Source: an uncultured Selenomonadales bacterium
GTDB taxonomy: Bacteria > Bacillota > Negativicutes > Acidaminococcales > Acidaminococcaceae
NCBI GenBank assembly: GCA_900315925.1
Contig: ONAV01000020.1
Coordinates: 1-64,000, forward strand
DNA: 64,000 bases
Direction of reading: 5' to 3'
Shown one piece after another: positions 43,784 through 52,919 of this stretch. Under the pieces are notes generated by a model. It was not told the origin of the DNA. It saw only the letters and a program-made list of their open reading frames with translations, and ran no database searches. Within the stretch, counting starts at the first letter, position 1. Each line of letters begins with the position of its first letter. The position numbers and the translations under genes are program-made.

Positions 43784-46700
43784 GGCAGAGGAACAAGCGA
43801 AGAAACATTACGTACCAAAGATCGGATCGATTGGTATGGTTATCTTTACCGTGCTGTGGGTCGTACTGTCCCTTTTTGCGTTTTATTGCACCGGGGTTGA
43901 GGCTGCGGTGCCAAAACCGGAGGAAATCAGCGGGGAATATCATTATTATGCAGAAACTACCGATGGTAATACATTTATTCCTAACGATTCCGGTACCGTA
44001 AAAATTGTAGCTCGGGGAAATACATTGTATATGATTGGAGATGAAGAGTATCCGTCAGCTTATAATGCGCAAACGGGTACTGCACGTTGGTCTTTTCACG
44101 ATGTTTTGCCCAGAACTTTAAGTCTAAGATTCAGCAAAGGCGCTGATGGTAAGGTACACGCTTCTGGAACCTATACTTACGCCAGTAAAACAGGTCATCG
44201 ATATTCGTATTCTGTTAACGTAACACAAACCCGTTCCCTGGGAAGCGCGCCGGCTGCACCAGCCAATAAACCGCAGCCGAAAAATACTGTTCCGCAGAAG
44301 CAGAAAAAATCTGATTCTGCAAAATCAGGTACAAGCCAGCAAAAGAAAACCACAAAGCAATCAGATAGTGACAGTGACAAGCATGATTCGGCAGATAATG
44401 ACGGACATTCCCAACAGCAAGATTCGGAATATGATGATCGTAACGATCTGCCTGCAACAGATGCCGGTAAAGCGGCTGCGGCGGTAGGAACAGCCCTTGG
44501 GGGCGCCCTGTTGGGTGCTGCCGGTGGTGCATTTGGTGGAGCTGCTGGTAGCGCTGCGGGCGGTGCTGCCGGAAGTGCAGGCGGAGGTTATGGCCCAAGC
44601 GAGGGCGGTTATGGCCCCGAAGAAGGCGGTTATGGCCCCGAAGAAGGCGGTTATGGCCCGGATGAAGGTGGTTATGGTCCGGAAGAAGGCGGCTATGGTC
44701 CGGAAGAGGGCGGTTATGGTCCGCCCGAAGGAGGCTATGGCCCGCCAGAAGGCTTTGGCAATTTAGAAGATGCCGGTGTAGAAAGCAACGAGACTGGTGA
44801 TGATTTCGAAGATACAGGCGCTGAAACCGAAGAGCCTGGAGCTGAAACCGAAGAGCCTGGAGCTGAAACCGAAGAGCCTGGAGCTGAAACCGAAGAGCCT
44901 GGCGATGAATTCGAAGATTCCGGTGATGAAGGCGAAGACTCCGGTGATGAAGGCGAAGACTCCGGTGATGAAGGCGAAGACTCCGGTGATGAAGGCGAAG
45001 ATTCCGGTGATGAAGGCGAAGATTCCGGTGATGAAGGCGAAGATTCCGGTGATGAAGGCGAAGACTCCGGTGATGAAGGCGAAGACTCCGGTGATGAAGG
45101 CGAAGACTCCGGTGATGAAAGCGAAGACTCTGGCAATGAAGACGAAGACCCCGGTGATGAAAGCGAAGATTCCGACGATGAAGGCGAAGACTCCGATGAT
45201 GATCACGAAGACGCTGGTGAAGAACGCGACGAGTCCGATGATGATTACGAAAACGCCGATGAAGAACGCGACGAGTCCGGTGATGATTACGAAGACGCTG
45301 GAGGAGGAAGCGAAGAATCTGGTGAAGATTACGAAGACACCAGCGCGAATCAGGACGACTCCGGCGACGATTACAACGAGCCCGTTACTGATCCCGGAGA
45401 TGTAAGCGAAGACGGAGAGCAAACGGAAGCAATGGAAACCGCAGAAGAAGAACCTGCAGATGGCAACATGCCAATGGAAGCGCCTCCGGATAATATGAGC
45501 GTTGCCGATGACGGCAGTATCCGCATCACAACGCCTGACGGGGAAACCATGGTCTACACCCCGAATGAAGATGGTTCATACAACATCCCGACCAAGACGG
45601 AAAGCGGGCTAAAGATAGTTGATTCGGACAGGAATGAGATAGAGCCGGGGCAGACCATGTCAGCGGAGGATGTTCAGTCTACCGCCCAGTGGTTCAAGGA
45701 CCACGAGGAGGAACAGCGTGCAGAGCGTGCCGCGGAAGACGCGCGGCAGCAGGAAGAACGGGACCGTCTGGCGTCGGAGAATGCCGCATGGCAGGCAGAA
45801 CAAAGCAGGATCAACAACCAGAAGTCCTGGCTCACTAAGGAACTGGAAGAAGAAAAGGAGTGGAAGGAAAAAAACTACGACCGTTTGCAGCATGTTGAGA
45901 AGATGCGTGATAAATACGCCCAAGGTGATAAATCCCTTAGTGAAGATGAATTGAAAAGGGTCATGAAAAAGACCCAATTGAAAAAGAATCAAGCCATCCA
46001 CATGAGAGAAGGAGGAGAATACGAACAGGAAGCAGCGGAATGGGACAATAAAGTTATAGCCGCAGAGGGAACAAAATTTGTGGTGGATCAGACAGTCAAC
46101 GCCTATGGTATGCTGACACATGACCCGGTGCTACCCAGAGTATATAACGCCGCAACAAACTACACAGAGACCTTGACAGACGCATACGTGAATAATAAAA
46201 GCATGACAAAAGCGTTCGTCAAAGCAACGGTAGACACTACTATCGATTTGGTAGTAGATAAAGGGGAAAATTTCGGTTTCAAGGCTGCCGTTGCCAGTAA
46301 CACTGTTGGTAGTGGATTAAAACGGGTGAATGATAATCTGTATAATGGCCGGAAACTGACAGATGGCGTCGGTGGCTCGCTGTTGCAAGGCTCGCTGACG
46401 GGTCTTGTTTCCGGAGGTGCAAGCACGCTGATCAAAGTGACCAAGGATACGCCTTTGGATATAGAACTTGGCGGCCCCGACCATAGTAAAATTTGGAATC
46501 TTTCCAATTTATTCGGCTCAACCCCGGATCCGAAAATTAAGGGTGGCAGCATGGATGCGGATGTACCGACCGGAAAGATGAATACGGATGTGGAGACCGG
46601 CGTATCCAAACCGAGAACGACTACGGATATGGATTCTGGCGCACCTAAACCGAGAACGACTGCAGACGCGGATAACGCTGTACCGAAGACGAGAACAGAC

Positions 46701-48602
46701 GCAGACAACAGCGCAACCAAGACAAGAACAGACGCGGACAACACTTCATCCAAGACGAGAACAGACACGGACAACACTACATCCAAGACGAGAACGGACA
46801 CGGATAACACTACATCCAAGACGAGAACAGACGCGGACAACACTTCGTCCAAGACGAGAACGGACACGGACAACACTGCATCCAAGTCGAGAACAGATAC
46901 AGAAAACACTACGTCCAAGTCGAGAACGGACACAGAGAACACTTCGTCTAAGACGAGAACGGACACAGAGAACACTTCGTCTAAGACGAGAACGGACACA
47001 GAGAACACTACGTCCAAGTCGAGAACGGACACAGAGAACACTACGTCCAAGTCGAGAACGGACACAGATAACACTACGTCCAAGTCGAGAACGGACACAG
47101 ATAACACTGCATCCAAGTCGAGGACAGACACGGACAACACTACATCCAAGACGAGAACAGACGCGGACAACACTTCATCCAAGACGAGAACAGACGCGGA
47201 CAACACTTCATCCAAGACGAGAACAGACACGGACAACACTACATCCAAGACGAGAACAGACACGGATAACGCTACATCCAAGACGAGGACAGACGCGGAT
47301 AACGCTACATCCAAGACGAGGACAGACGCGGATAACAGTTCATCCAAACCGAAAACAGGCGGCGCGGAATCCAAGAAAACAAGTATTGCCGAACGGCGTC
47401 TCGGCAAAGGCACGTCCAAGACAAATCAGTCCGAGGCGGATATTAAACAACAGTTAAGCGAAGAATTGCAGGGCCAACGGGCCATGAACGAGGTGCGTAA
47501 GCTGCATAAAATCAGTGAGAAGATGGCCTCGATGGAGAAAGCGAACCCGAAGGGTTACCAAAACGATCCGGAGTACCAGAAGCTGTCTGAACAGTTCGAT
47601 TCTCAGGCCAGGACCGTACGTGAAAATAAACTTTCCATTCAGCGTATGAATCTACTTCAGGGCAAGACGGGCACTGACTTGCGGAGTCGATACAATAAGT
47701 CGGATATTGCGTACGAGCAAGAAGTGCTCAGAGAGCGTAATAAATCCCTTGCGGAAGAATACGGGCTGAGCCCTGATCAGATTGGCGATTTTAACGTGAC
47801 GTCCAAGAGGATAGAGGATAAACTTGCAGGCGGGATGGCCGGTAACGATACGGATACCTCCCCGAACGTAAAAGTGCTCTCTGCCGGGGAAAATGATCCC
47901 ATCAAGACGGTAGATTTCACACAGGTAGATGGCGATCATCATCTGGCCAGGGCCATTTATAAGGTAGAACACGGACGGTATCCGAAGACAGCGGCAGAAT
48001 ATGACGAGGCCTTGCGGTTGAAGCAGACGCGCGACTTTACGAATGTGAGCGTGCGACCGACCGATACGCACCAATACCGTCATAATCCGGATGCATATAT
48101 GGGAAGCAGCAAAGGCGATGTGAATAAAGTATTGCATCCGGAGATAAATGGAACGCCGGAGAAAGGCACGGGCGTATATAACGAGATGACGGCCATTAAT
48201 AAACAGGGTAAACCCTTAAAGCTGCATCATGAGCAATATGCCGAGGCCCAGAGACTAAAGAAGCAATTGGATACAGATACAACGCTGAGCGAAGCCGAAA
48301 GAACAGATCTTGGAAAGAGAATCAAAAATTTGAAGAAAGAGTCGGCCAACAACCATTTCGAAAGCGTTCGTACCACTGCGAAAGAGTTTAACGTAATCGA
48401 GAAAATAAACCAAGATAACATAAAGAAAGGACTGAAGGATGGACTGAGCAAGGAAGCCAGACAAATCGGCGAGTGGGCCAATAAGGTAGCAAGAGGTGAA
48501 ATGGATCCTGGCGAATACAAGAGTCGTGTAGAGGAGGCGTTTGGTTCAGAAGAAAACGCGCTGAGGATTGTAGCAAGAGGTTTCAGGGACACTAATTTAT
48601 AA
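43758..48602 (+). CDS. Giant repeat membrane protein, copy B (intact, chimeric N-terminus)
   Basis: About 1614 aa. Residues 1-10 (MKKYISVLLA) come from the 33612-type leader, then the giant-family N-terminus resumes (QAKKH, then IGMVIFTVLWVVLSLFAFYC). The beta domain starts VPKPEEISGEYHYY (about 50-160). Next come a Ser/Asp/Lys linker, a Gly/Ala zipper (GGAFGGAAGSAAGG), about eight GGYGPEE units, ETEEPGA units, about ten GDEGEDS units, a coiled coil (about 640-760), a helical domain (VDQTVNAYGML...), about twenty 11-aa RTDTDNTTSK units, and a conserved C-terminal domain of about 380 residues rich in paired His (VDGDHHLARA, LHHEQYAEA). The flanks match copy A but the repeats differ. Cellular side of the C-terminus and function are unknown. 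Confidence 0.82.
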   Translation: MKKYISVLLAEEQAKKHYVPKIGSIGMVIFTVLWVVLSLFAFYCTGVEAAVPKPEEISGEYHYYAETTDGNTFIPNDSGTVKIVARGNTLYMIGDEEYPSAYNAQTGTARWSFHDVLPRTLSLRFSKGADGKVHASGTYTYASKTGHRYSYSVNVTQTRSLGSAPAAPANKPQPKNTVPQKQKKSDSAKSGTSQQKKTTKQSDSDSDKHDSADNDGHSQQQDSEYDDRNDLPATDAGKAAAAVGTALGGALLGAAGGAFGGAAGSAAGGAAGSAGGGYGPSEGGYGPEEGGYGPEEGGYGPDEGGYGPEEGGYGPEEGGYGPPEGGYGPPEGFGNLEDAGVESNETGDDFEDTGAETEEPGAETEEPGAETEEPGAETEEPGDEFEDSGDEGEDSGDEGEDSGDEGEDSGDEGEDSGDEGEDSGDEGEDSGDEGEDSGDEGEDSGDEGEDSGDESEDSGNEDEDPGDESEDSDDEGEDSDDDHEDAGEERDESDDDYENADEERDESGDDYEDAGGGSEESGEDYEDTSANQDDSGDDYNEPVTDPGDVSEDGEQTEAMETAEEEPADGNMPMEAPPDNMSVADDGSIRITTPDGETMVYTPNEDGSYNIPTKTESGLKIVDSDRNEIEPGQTMSAEDVQSTAQWFKDHEEEQRAERAAEDARQQEERDRLASENAAWQAEQSRINNQKSWLTKELEEEKEWKEKNYDRLQHVEKMRDKYAQGDKSLSEDELKRVMKKTQLKKNQAIHMREGGEYEQEAAEWDNKVIAAEGTKFVVDQTVNAYGMLTHDPVLPRVYNAATNYTETLTDAYVNNKSMTKAFVKATVDTTIDLVVDKGENFGFKAAVASNTVGSGLKRVNDNLYNGRKLTDGVGGSLLQGSLTGLVSGGASTLIKVTKDTPLDIELGGPDHSKIWNLSNLFGSTPDPKIKGGSMDADVPTGKMNTDVETGVSKPRTTTDMDSGAPKPRTTADADNAVPKTRTDADNSATKTRTDADNTSSKTRTDTDNTTSKTRTDTDNTTSKTRTDADNTSSKTRTDTDNTASKSRTDTENTTSKSRTDTENTSSKTRTDTENTSSKTRTDTENTTSKSRTDTENTTSKSRTDTDNTTSKSRTDTDNTASKSRTDTDNTTSKTRTDADNTSSKTRTDADNTSSKTRTDTDNTTSKTRTDTDNATSKTRTDADNATSKTRTDADNSSSKPKTGGAESKKTSIAERRLGKGTSKTNQSEADIKQQLSEELQGQRAMNEVRKLHKISEKMASMEKANPKGYQNDPEYQKLSEQFDSQARTVRENKLSIQRMNLLQGKTGTDLRSRYNKSDIAYEQEVLRERNKSLAEEYGLSPDQIGDFNVTSKRIEDKLAGGMAGNDTDTSPNVKVLSAGENDPIKTVDFTQVDGDHHLARAIYKVEHGRYPKTAAEYDEALRLKQTRDFTNVSVRPTDTHQYRHNPDAYMGSSKGDVNKVLHPEINGTPEKGTGVYNEMTAINKQGKPLKLHHEQYAEAQRLKKQLDTDTTLSEAERTDLGKRIKNLKKESANNHFESVRTTAKEFNVIEKINQDNIKKGLKDGLSKEARQIGEWANKVARGEMDPGEYKSRVEEAFGSEENALRIVARGFRDTNL
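44590..45400 (+). repeat. Coding acidic and Gly-Tyr repeats of giant gene B
   Basis: GGYGPEE units (about 44585-44755), ETEEPGA units (about 44820-44900) and GDEGEDS units (about 44905-45125), followed by decayed acidic units to about 45360. All are 21-bp units. Confidence 0.85.
46672..47350 (+). repeat. 33-bp coding repeat array of giant gene B
   Basis: About twenty units of 33 bp encoding (D/E)NTTSK(T/S)RTD(T/A). It sits where copy A has its 27-bp NAGEPTGRT array, so the position is conserved but the repeat is not. Confidence 0.9.
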
Positions 48603-48641
48603 AGACGGAGTGTCGGGAAGGTTGGTTAGATGAGGTGAGCT

Positions 48642-49765
48642 ATGTACTGTAAGAATTGTTTCCGGCAGTTGCCGGACGGAGCGCGGTTTTGCAAGTATTG
48701 CGGACAACCGGTAGCAGCACAGCCGCAGCCCGGACAAAACCAAAAGAGAAATCCGCAGCCGCAACAAAATTATCCGCAGCAAGGTTACGGGCAGCCGCAA
48801 AACTATCCACAGCAAGGCGGAAGACAGCAATCCCCGCAACAGAATAGAGGACAGCAGGGGTATGTGCAGCCACAACAAGGCTATCCACAACAACAGGGCT
48901 ATCCCGAGCAGAATTATCCCCAGCAGGGTTACGGACAACAGCAGGGCTATCCACCCCAAGGTGGAGGGTATCAAGATTATTCGCAACAGGGGTATGGCCA
49001 ACAGCAAGGATACCCTCAACAAGGTTATGCACAACAAGGATACGGGCAGCAACAGGGCTATGGACAACCACCTGCCGGGGAAAACGTGCCGCCCAGGAAA
49101 CTGTCCCTGATGGCGCAGATCAAGGCAGGCGTGATGGACATTATCCGTCACCCGGCCAAACTATTGCCGACCATTATTTTGTCGGTGATCTGGATGGTGA
49201 TTTCTTATCTGATGGCCATGGGCAAAGACACGGCCGTGGTTAAGTGGATTAATACACTGACCTATGCCAGCGGCGGTATGTATGGCGGATCGTTGGGCGC
49301 GGCCGGCTGTCATTGTGGGCGGGAAAGAACCCGTTTGCCCGGGACGCAAACGGGCAAAGCCTCATGACCAAGGCAACCAATAAAGGAATGGCAAAAGTCG
49401 CCCCGTTCGTCATCGGGTTGGGTGTCAGCCTTGTGCTGTATTATTTCTTCAACGTGACCAGCAGCACCAAGAACGTGATGGTGGGTGTGATGGCGGCCAT
49501 CGGTACTATTCAGGCGGCCCAGAGCAGTCACGGTATCATCTTTTCCACCGTGTTGTTTATCATTGAAAAAGTTTCCGGCGGACGTACGCCGTCCAGCAGT
49601 GCGGTGCGCAACAGTCTGATGGGCGCTACCGCCGGGTTTGCGATTTGCGTACCGCTGACCTATCTGCGTCAGCCGCTGATGATCGTGGCAGCAGGCAGCG
49701 CCGTATTGATGCTGGGTATTTTACTGGCGGTACTGGGCCAGCAGAAAAAGCCGGCACAGGCGTAA
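48642..49765 (+). pseudogene. Zinc-ribbon / YPQQGY / membrane protein, copy B, 7-bp deletion
   Basis: Paralogue of 30222-31346 with very high identity in the ribbon ([19 protein letters not shown]) and the membrane domain. After GGSLGAAG the DNA lacks 7 bases present in copy A (deletion at about 49307), so translation runs into a wrong frame and stops at 49367. The rest of the membrane domain ([18 protein letters not shown]... to the end at 49765) is intact in the shifted frame. Adding 7 bases restores 376 codons. The truncated product would keep the ribbon, the repeats and one membrane helix. Confidence 0.85.
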
Positions 49766-49841
49766 ACGGATTTTTTCCAGATGGGGAGATTATAATTAAC
49801 AGAAGCGAGGAAGAATGAGTGTTATATTATGCATTGCTTCC

Positions 49842-49877
49842 ACTGCGGTCTGTCAGAAATGGCAGGCCGCAGTTTTT
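49842..49877 (+). terminator. Repeated-family terminator, copy 3
   Basis: Same hairpin as 43572, and the flanking GAATGAGTGTTATATTATG shared with copy 1 at 32594. Confidence 0.85.
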
Positions 49878-49887
49878 ATATAATTAG

Positions 49888-50033
49888 AAACTCGCTCATT
49901 TTTTTGCTAATTTCAGTTAAAACTCGCTCATTTTTTTGCTAATTTCAGTTAAAACTCGCTCATTTTTTTGCGGATTTCAGTTAAAACTCGCTCATTTTTT
50001 TGCGGATTTCAGTTAAAACTCGCTCATTTTTTG
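49888..50033 (+). repeat. 32-bp tandem repeats (four full units and a partial one)
   Basis: Units of AAACTCGCTCATTTTTTTGC followed by a 12-base AATTTCAGTTA-type part, at 49888, 49920, 49952, 49984 and 50016 (partial). Units 1-2 have TAATTTC and units 3-4 have GGATTTC. No spacers. The last unit runs into TATAAT (50034-50039) with GTTAAA 17 bases upstream, so the repeats form the upstream part of a promoter in front of the DUF4143 remnant. Confidence 0.85.
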
Positions 50034-50060
50034 TATAATAGTATCGAAAGAGGGGGATGA

Positions 50061-50327
50061 TATCGTGCTTTACCTGAAACGGAAGATTCCACATTGGAAG
50101 AGGATTTTTTTGTACGCACCAAAAACAGTTTGCTGCCTTTGGAAGTAAAGGCACGGCGTGGTACATCCAAATCGCTTGCTACGTTAATTGCGCTGGAGAA
50201 GTATCCGGATATACGATACGGACTTAAAGCAAGTGCGGGGAATATCGGTTTTAGTGATAATATATTGACTTTCCCGTATTTTTGCGTTTTCCTGCTCAAG
50301 CGCTTTTTAGATGTATTCGGGTTATAG
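50061..50327 (+). pseudogene. C-terminal remnant of a DUF4143 AAA ATPase
   Basis: About 88 codons open from 50061 (LPETEDSTLEEDFFVRTKN, then LLPLEVKARRGTSKSLATLI and LKASAGNIGFSDNILTFPYF), the conserved nuclease-like end of DUF4143 ATPases (plEvKa...GtsKSL...GNiGf...iPyF). The AAA domain and DUF4143 body are absent and an in-frame stop lies at 50058. It differs from the intact relative at 51525, so it is the relic of a separate copy. Confidence 0.75.
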
Positions 50328-50471
50328 AAAATGATTCGGGCACTTGTGAAATCTTACGACATTTCTTGCGTTTGTTTTCAAACCGCGCTACAATATCTAT
50401 GAGGAAATAATGCCCCGGTCGGAAAGAGGTATAGTTTGAAAACAAGATATTTTTGAAAAGGAGGGGGCAGT

Positions 50472-50837
50472 ATGTGTATGGTGAAAACAATACAGATTAA
50501 CAATCGTACGATAAGGGTTGCCGAAATAAAACAAAAATACATAGAAAATGTAATTGATGCTGCCCGCAAGTGTTCTCTGATTGACCGGGTTATTCTTTTT
50601 GGCTCCTGTTTAGAAGAACGCTGCAGCGAATCATCGGATATTGATATTGCTGTGTTTGGTACGCAGACCTCGTACCGCGCTCTAAGTTCAAAGGAGTATG
50701 AACGCTTTGCAAGACAGCTTTATTCATTTAATGATTATGCGCAATCGTATGATATCCTTTATTTTAAAACGGGTACAAAGGATAACAGTCCTATCATGGA
50801 AGATATAAGAAGGGGGGAGGTGCTCTATGAACGATAA
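50472..50837 (+). CDS. MNT-type nucleotidyltransferase antitoxin
   Basis: A 121-aa minimal nucleotidyltransferase. The diagnostic motif is ILFGSCLEERCSESSDIDIAVFG (GSxxxx...SDID), with a third Asp in SYDILYF. Such proteins act as the antitoxin of HEPN toxins, in known cases by adding AMP to the toxin. AAGGAGGGGG precedes the ATG. It overlaps the HEPN gene by 11 bases. Confidence 0.85.
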   Translation: MCMVKTIQINNRTIRVAEIKQKYIENVIDAARKCSLIDRVILFGSCLEERCSESSDIDIAVFGTQTSYRALSSKEYERFARQLYSFNDYAQSYDILYFKTGTKDNSPIMEDIRRGEVLYER

Positions 50838-51252
50838 GTCTGCAAATCCTTTTTCTCTGGGACAGATTGAGGCGGATCTTTTTATGGCAAGTGCTGCGAT
50901 CCAAAAGGCAGAGTCAATGTCGAGTAAGGCCGGTAAATTCTACAGGGGACAGGCGAGTTATCATCTTCAACAGGCTGCAGAAAAACTTATTAAAATTCAA
51001 ATATATGATTCGGGAGCGCCTTTGAATCACGCCAAGTTGTATCGCCATTCTCTTGATGAATTGATTACATATGCTTTTTCTTTAGGTATTCAACTTATAG
51101 TACCAAAGTGGGTGGATAGAAAGAAGTACGTAATTACCAAATGGGAAGCCGAAGGAAGATACGATCTTCATTTTGTTGTGAGAACAGACACATTAAAAAG
51201 ATGCTATCAAGAGTTATGTAACTGGCTAAAAGGACTGAAAGGTACGAGATAA
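50827..51252 (+). CDS. HEPN-domain toxin
   Basis: A 141-aa all-helical HEPN protein. The second-helix motif is YHLQQAAEKLIKIQIYDSG, and a third helix contains LYRHSLDELITYAF. The usual RNase motif RxxxxH near the last helix is not clear; the nearest is RYDLH (RxxxH), so activity is uncertain. It is translationally coupled to the MNT gene upstream and followed by a strong terminator, giving a self-contained type VII-like toxin-antitoxin unit. Confidence 0.82.
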   Translation: MNDKSANPFSLGQIEADLFMASAAIQKAESMSSKAGKFYRGQASYHLQQAAEKLIKIQIYDSGAPLNHAKLYRHSLDELITYAFSLGIQLIVPKWVDRKKYVITKWEAEGRYDLHFVVRTDTLKRCYQELCNWLKGLKGTR

Positions 51253-51269
51253 ACATAGTGATTGCTTCC

Positions 51270-51306
51270 ACTGCGGTCTGTCAGAAATGGCAGGCCGCAG
51301 TTTTTT
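51270..51306 (+). terminator. Repeated-family terminator, copy 4
   Basis: Stem ACTGCGG / CCGCAGT with TTTTTT, the same hairpin as the other three copies. Confidence 0.85.
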
Positions 51307-51415
51307 GCAACGTCTCTTCCTTTTTCTATAAACATATCATCTTTTTAAAAAACAAAATCTCGGCTTGAAATAATTACTGTTGTACGATACGAAACAAAGG
51401 GTACATTTTAATTTT

Positions 51416-51497
51416 CGATGAAAACGACATTGCGATGTTGATTTCATCGGGAAAATAGGTTATAATTGCATTGCGATGAAAATGACATCGCAATGCA
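51416..51497 (+). promoter_or_regulatory. Promoter and paired operator of the DUF4143 ATPase gene
   Basis: TTGATT (51438-51443), 17-base spacer, TATAAT (51461-51466). A 12-base perfect dyad TGCATTGCGATG / CATCGCAATGCA (51467-51497, 7-base spacer) starts right after -10. A direct repeat CGATGAAAA(C/T)GACAT(T/C)GC begins at both 51416 and 51475, so the same site brackets the promoter on both sides. Confidence 0.65.
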
Positions 51498-51524
51498 TTT
51501 TTTATCGAAAAGGGAGAGATGAGC

Positions 51525-52781
51525 ATGTATGTAGAACGTAACAGCGAATCCATGATACGGGAAGTCAGCAAATCGTTTCCCTGCATTGTGTTGTATGGCC
51601 CAAGACAGGTCGGAAAGTCTACCACCATTGACCATATATTTGGAGACGCTTTCCGTAAGGTTACACTGGACGATTTAGAGGACCGCAATCTTGCCATCCA
51701 AAATCCAAAACTGTTTCTGGAAACATACGGCTGGCCGCTGATTATTGATGAAATCCAAAAAGCGCCTGCTCTGCTTGACGAGATTAAAAAAGTAATTGAT
51801 GAGCAGCGTCTTGTCTGGGTTAAAAATAATGAAGAAAGACAGCTGATGTATATTTTGACCGGTTCGAACCGGTTTGAATTGCAGCAGGGTATTTCAGATT
51901 CTCTTGCCGGACGTTGCGGCGTGATTGACATGGCCTCTTTCTCACAATCGGAAACCTATGGAGCGGAGGGGAAGCTGTTTGATCCGGAGATTGCCCGGCT
52001 GTTAAAAAGAGAAAAGGAACTGACAGGAAAGTATCGTACACGACAACAGGTTTTCCGTGATATTTTCCGGGGCGGCATGCCGGATATTGTAACCGGTGTA
52101 TCCGGGCGGGAGATCTACTTTAAGTCTTATATCAGCACGTACATGGAGAAAGATGTGCGGAAACTGATCAGTGCCGGCAGCGAGCTGCAGTTCCGGAATT
52201 TTTTGTCGATAATAGCCTTGCGGACTGCGCAGGAACTGCATTACGACACGATAGCTAACAGCGTCGGGATTGATGTCCGGACTTGTAAAAAATGGATTTC
52301 CATTTTGGAAACATCCGGGCTGGTTTATTTATTGCAGCCGTACATGGCGAACATATCCAAACGGATTATAAAAGCACCCAAGCTGTATTTTATGGATACC
52401 GGTCTTTGCGCCTACCTCTGCAGGTGGCCGGACGCTGTTATGCTGGAGCAGTGTGCTATGAGCGGTTATTTCTTTGAAACGTTTGTTGTCAGCGAGCTGA
52501 TAAAGAATTTTTACGTTCATAATAAGGATCCGAAAGAAAGCCTGTTTTACTATCGGGACATAGATCAAAAAGAAATCGACCTGATATACGTGCAGCAAAA
52601 CGGTATGTATCCGATTGAAATAAAAACGGGCAGCACGCCTAAGAACCCGACAAAAAACTACAGTGTTCTAAAAAAATATAAACTGGAGATTCGGCAGGGA
52701 CTGGTCATTGACACCTGTGATAAAATGCGTCCGGTCAATGAAGAGGCCTGGTATTATCCTGTAAGTATTTTAGGAATGTGA
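51525..52781 (+). CDS. AAA ATPase with DUF4143 domain
   Basis: About 418 aa. The N-terminal AAA domain has Walker A LYGPRQVGKSTT and Walker B PLIIDEIQKAPALLDEIK, then sensor sequence YILTGSNRFELQQ. The DUF4143 part includes FFETFVVSELIKNFY and the PD-(D/E)xK-like end FYYRDIDQKEIDLIYV...YPIEIKTGS. The family is widespread, poorly understood and often exchanged between genomes; defence or toxin-like roles have been suggested but not shown. ATG 51525 is preferred to 51519 for spacing from AGGGAGAG. The gene is alone, with a large operator. Confidence 0.85.
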   Translation: MYVERNSESMIREVSKSFPCIVLYGPRQVGKSTTIDHIFGDAFRKVTLDDLEDRNLAIQNPKLFLETYGWPLIIDEIQKAPALLDEIKKVIDEQRLVWVKNNEERQLMYILTGSNRFELQQGISDSLAGRCGVIDMASFSQSETYGAEGKLFDPEIARLLKREKELTGKYRTRQQVFRDIFRGGMPDIVTGVSGREIYFKSYISTYMEKDVRKLISAGSELQFRNFLSIIALRTAQELHYDTIANSVGIDVRTCKKWISILETSGLVYLLQPYMANISKRIIKAPKLYFMDTGLCAYLCRWPDAVMLEQCAMSGYFFETFVVSELIKNFYVHNKDPKESLFYYRDIDQKEIDLIYVQQNGMYPIEIKTGSTPKNPTKNYSVLKKYKLEIRQGLVIDTCDKMRPVNEEAWYYPVSILGM

Positions 52782-52829
52782 ACCCTGTAATCTGCCGCGA
52801 TTCATATTTTTAAAAAACGGAATCTCGGT

Positions 52830-52858
52830 TTGAAATAATTACCGTTTCCCTTTATAAT
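52830..52858 (+). promoter_or_regulatory. Strong sigma-70 promoter, cassette copy 1
   Basis: TTGAAA, 17-base spacer, TATAAT. About 55 bases around it, from TTTTTAAAAAACGGAATCTC to TTTAATTA, are nearly identical to 56410-56470. A partial third copy (TTTTTAAAAAACAAAATCTC...) begins at 51342. Confidence 0.75.
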
Positions 52859-52919
52859 TTAATTATAGAATAAAATATAAGTACCAATAAGTAAAGAGAT
52901 GAGTCAGGAGGTAATAGTG

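Noticed and set aside
49888-50033. CRISPR array
   Set aside because: Units are contiguous with no spacers and no cas genes are in the window. The 33-bp and 27-bp arrays in the giant genes are also spacerless and coding.
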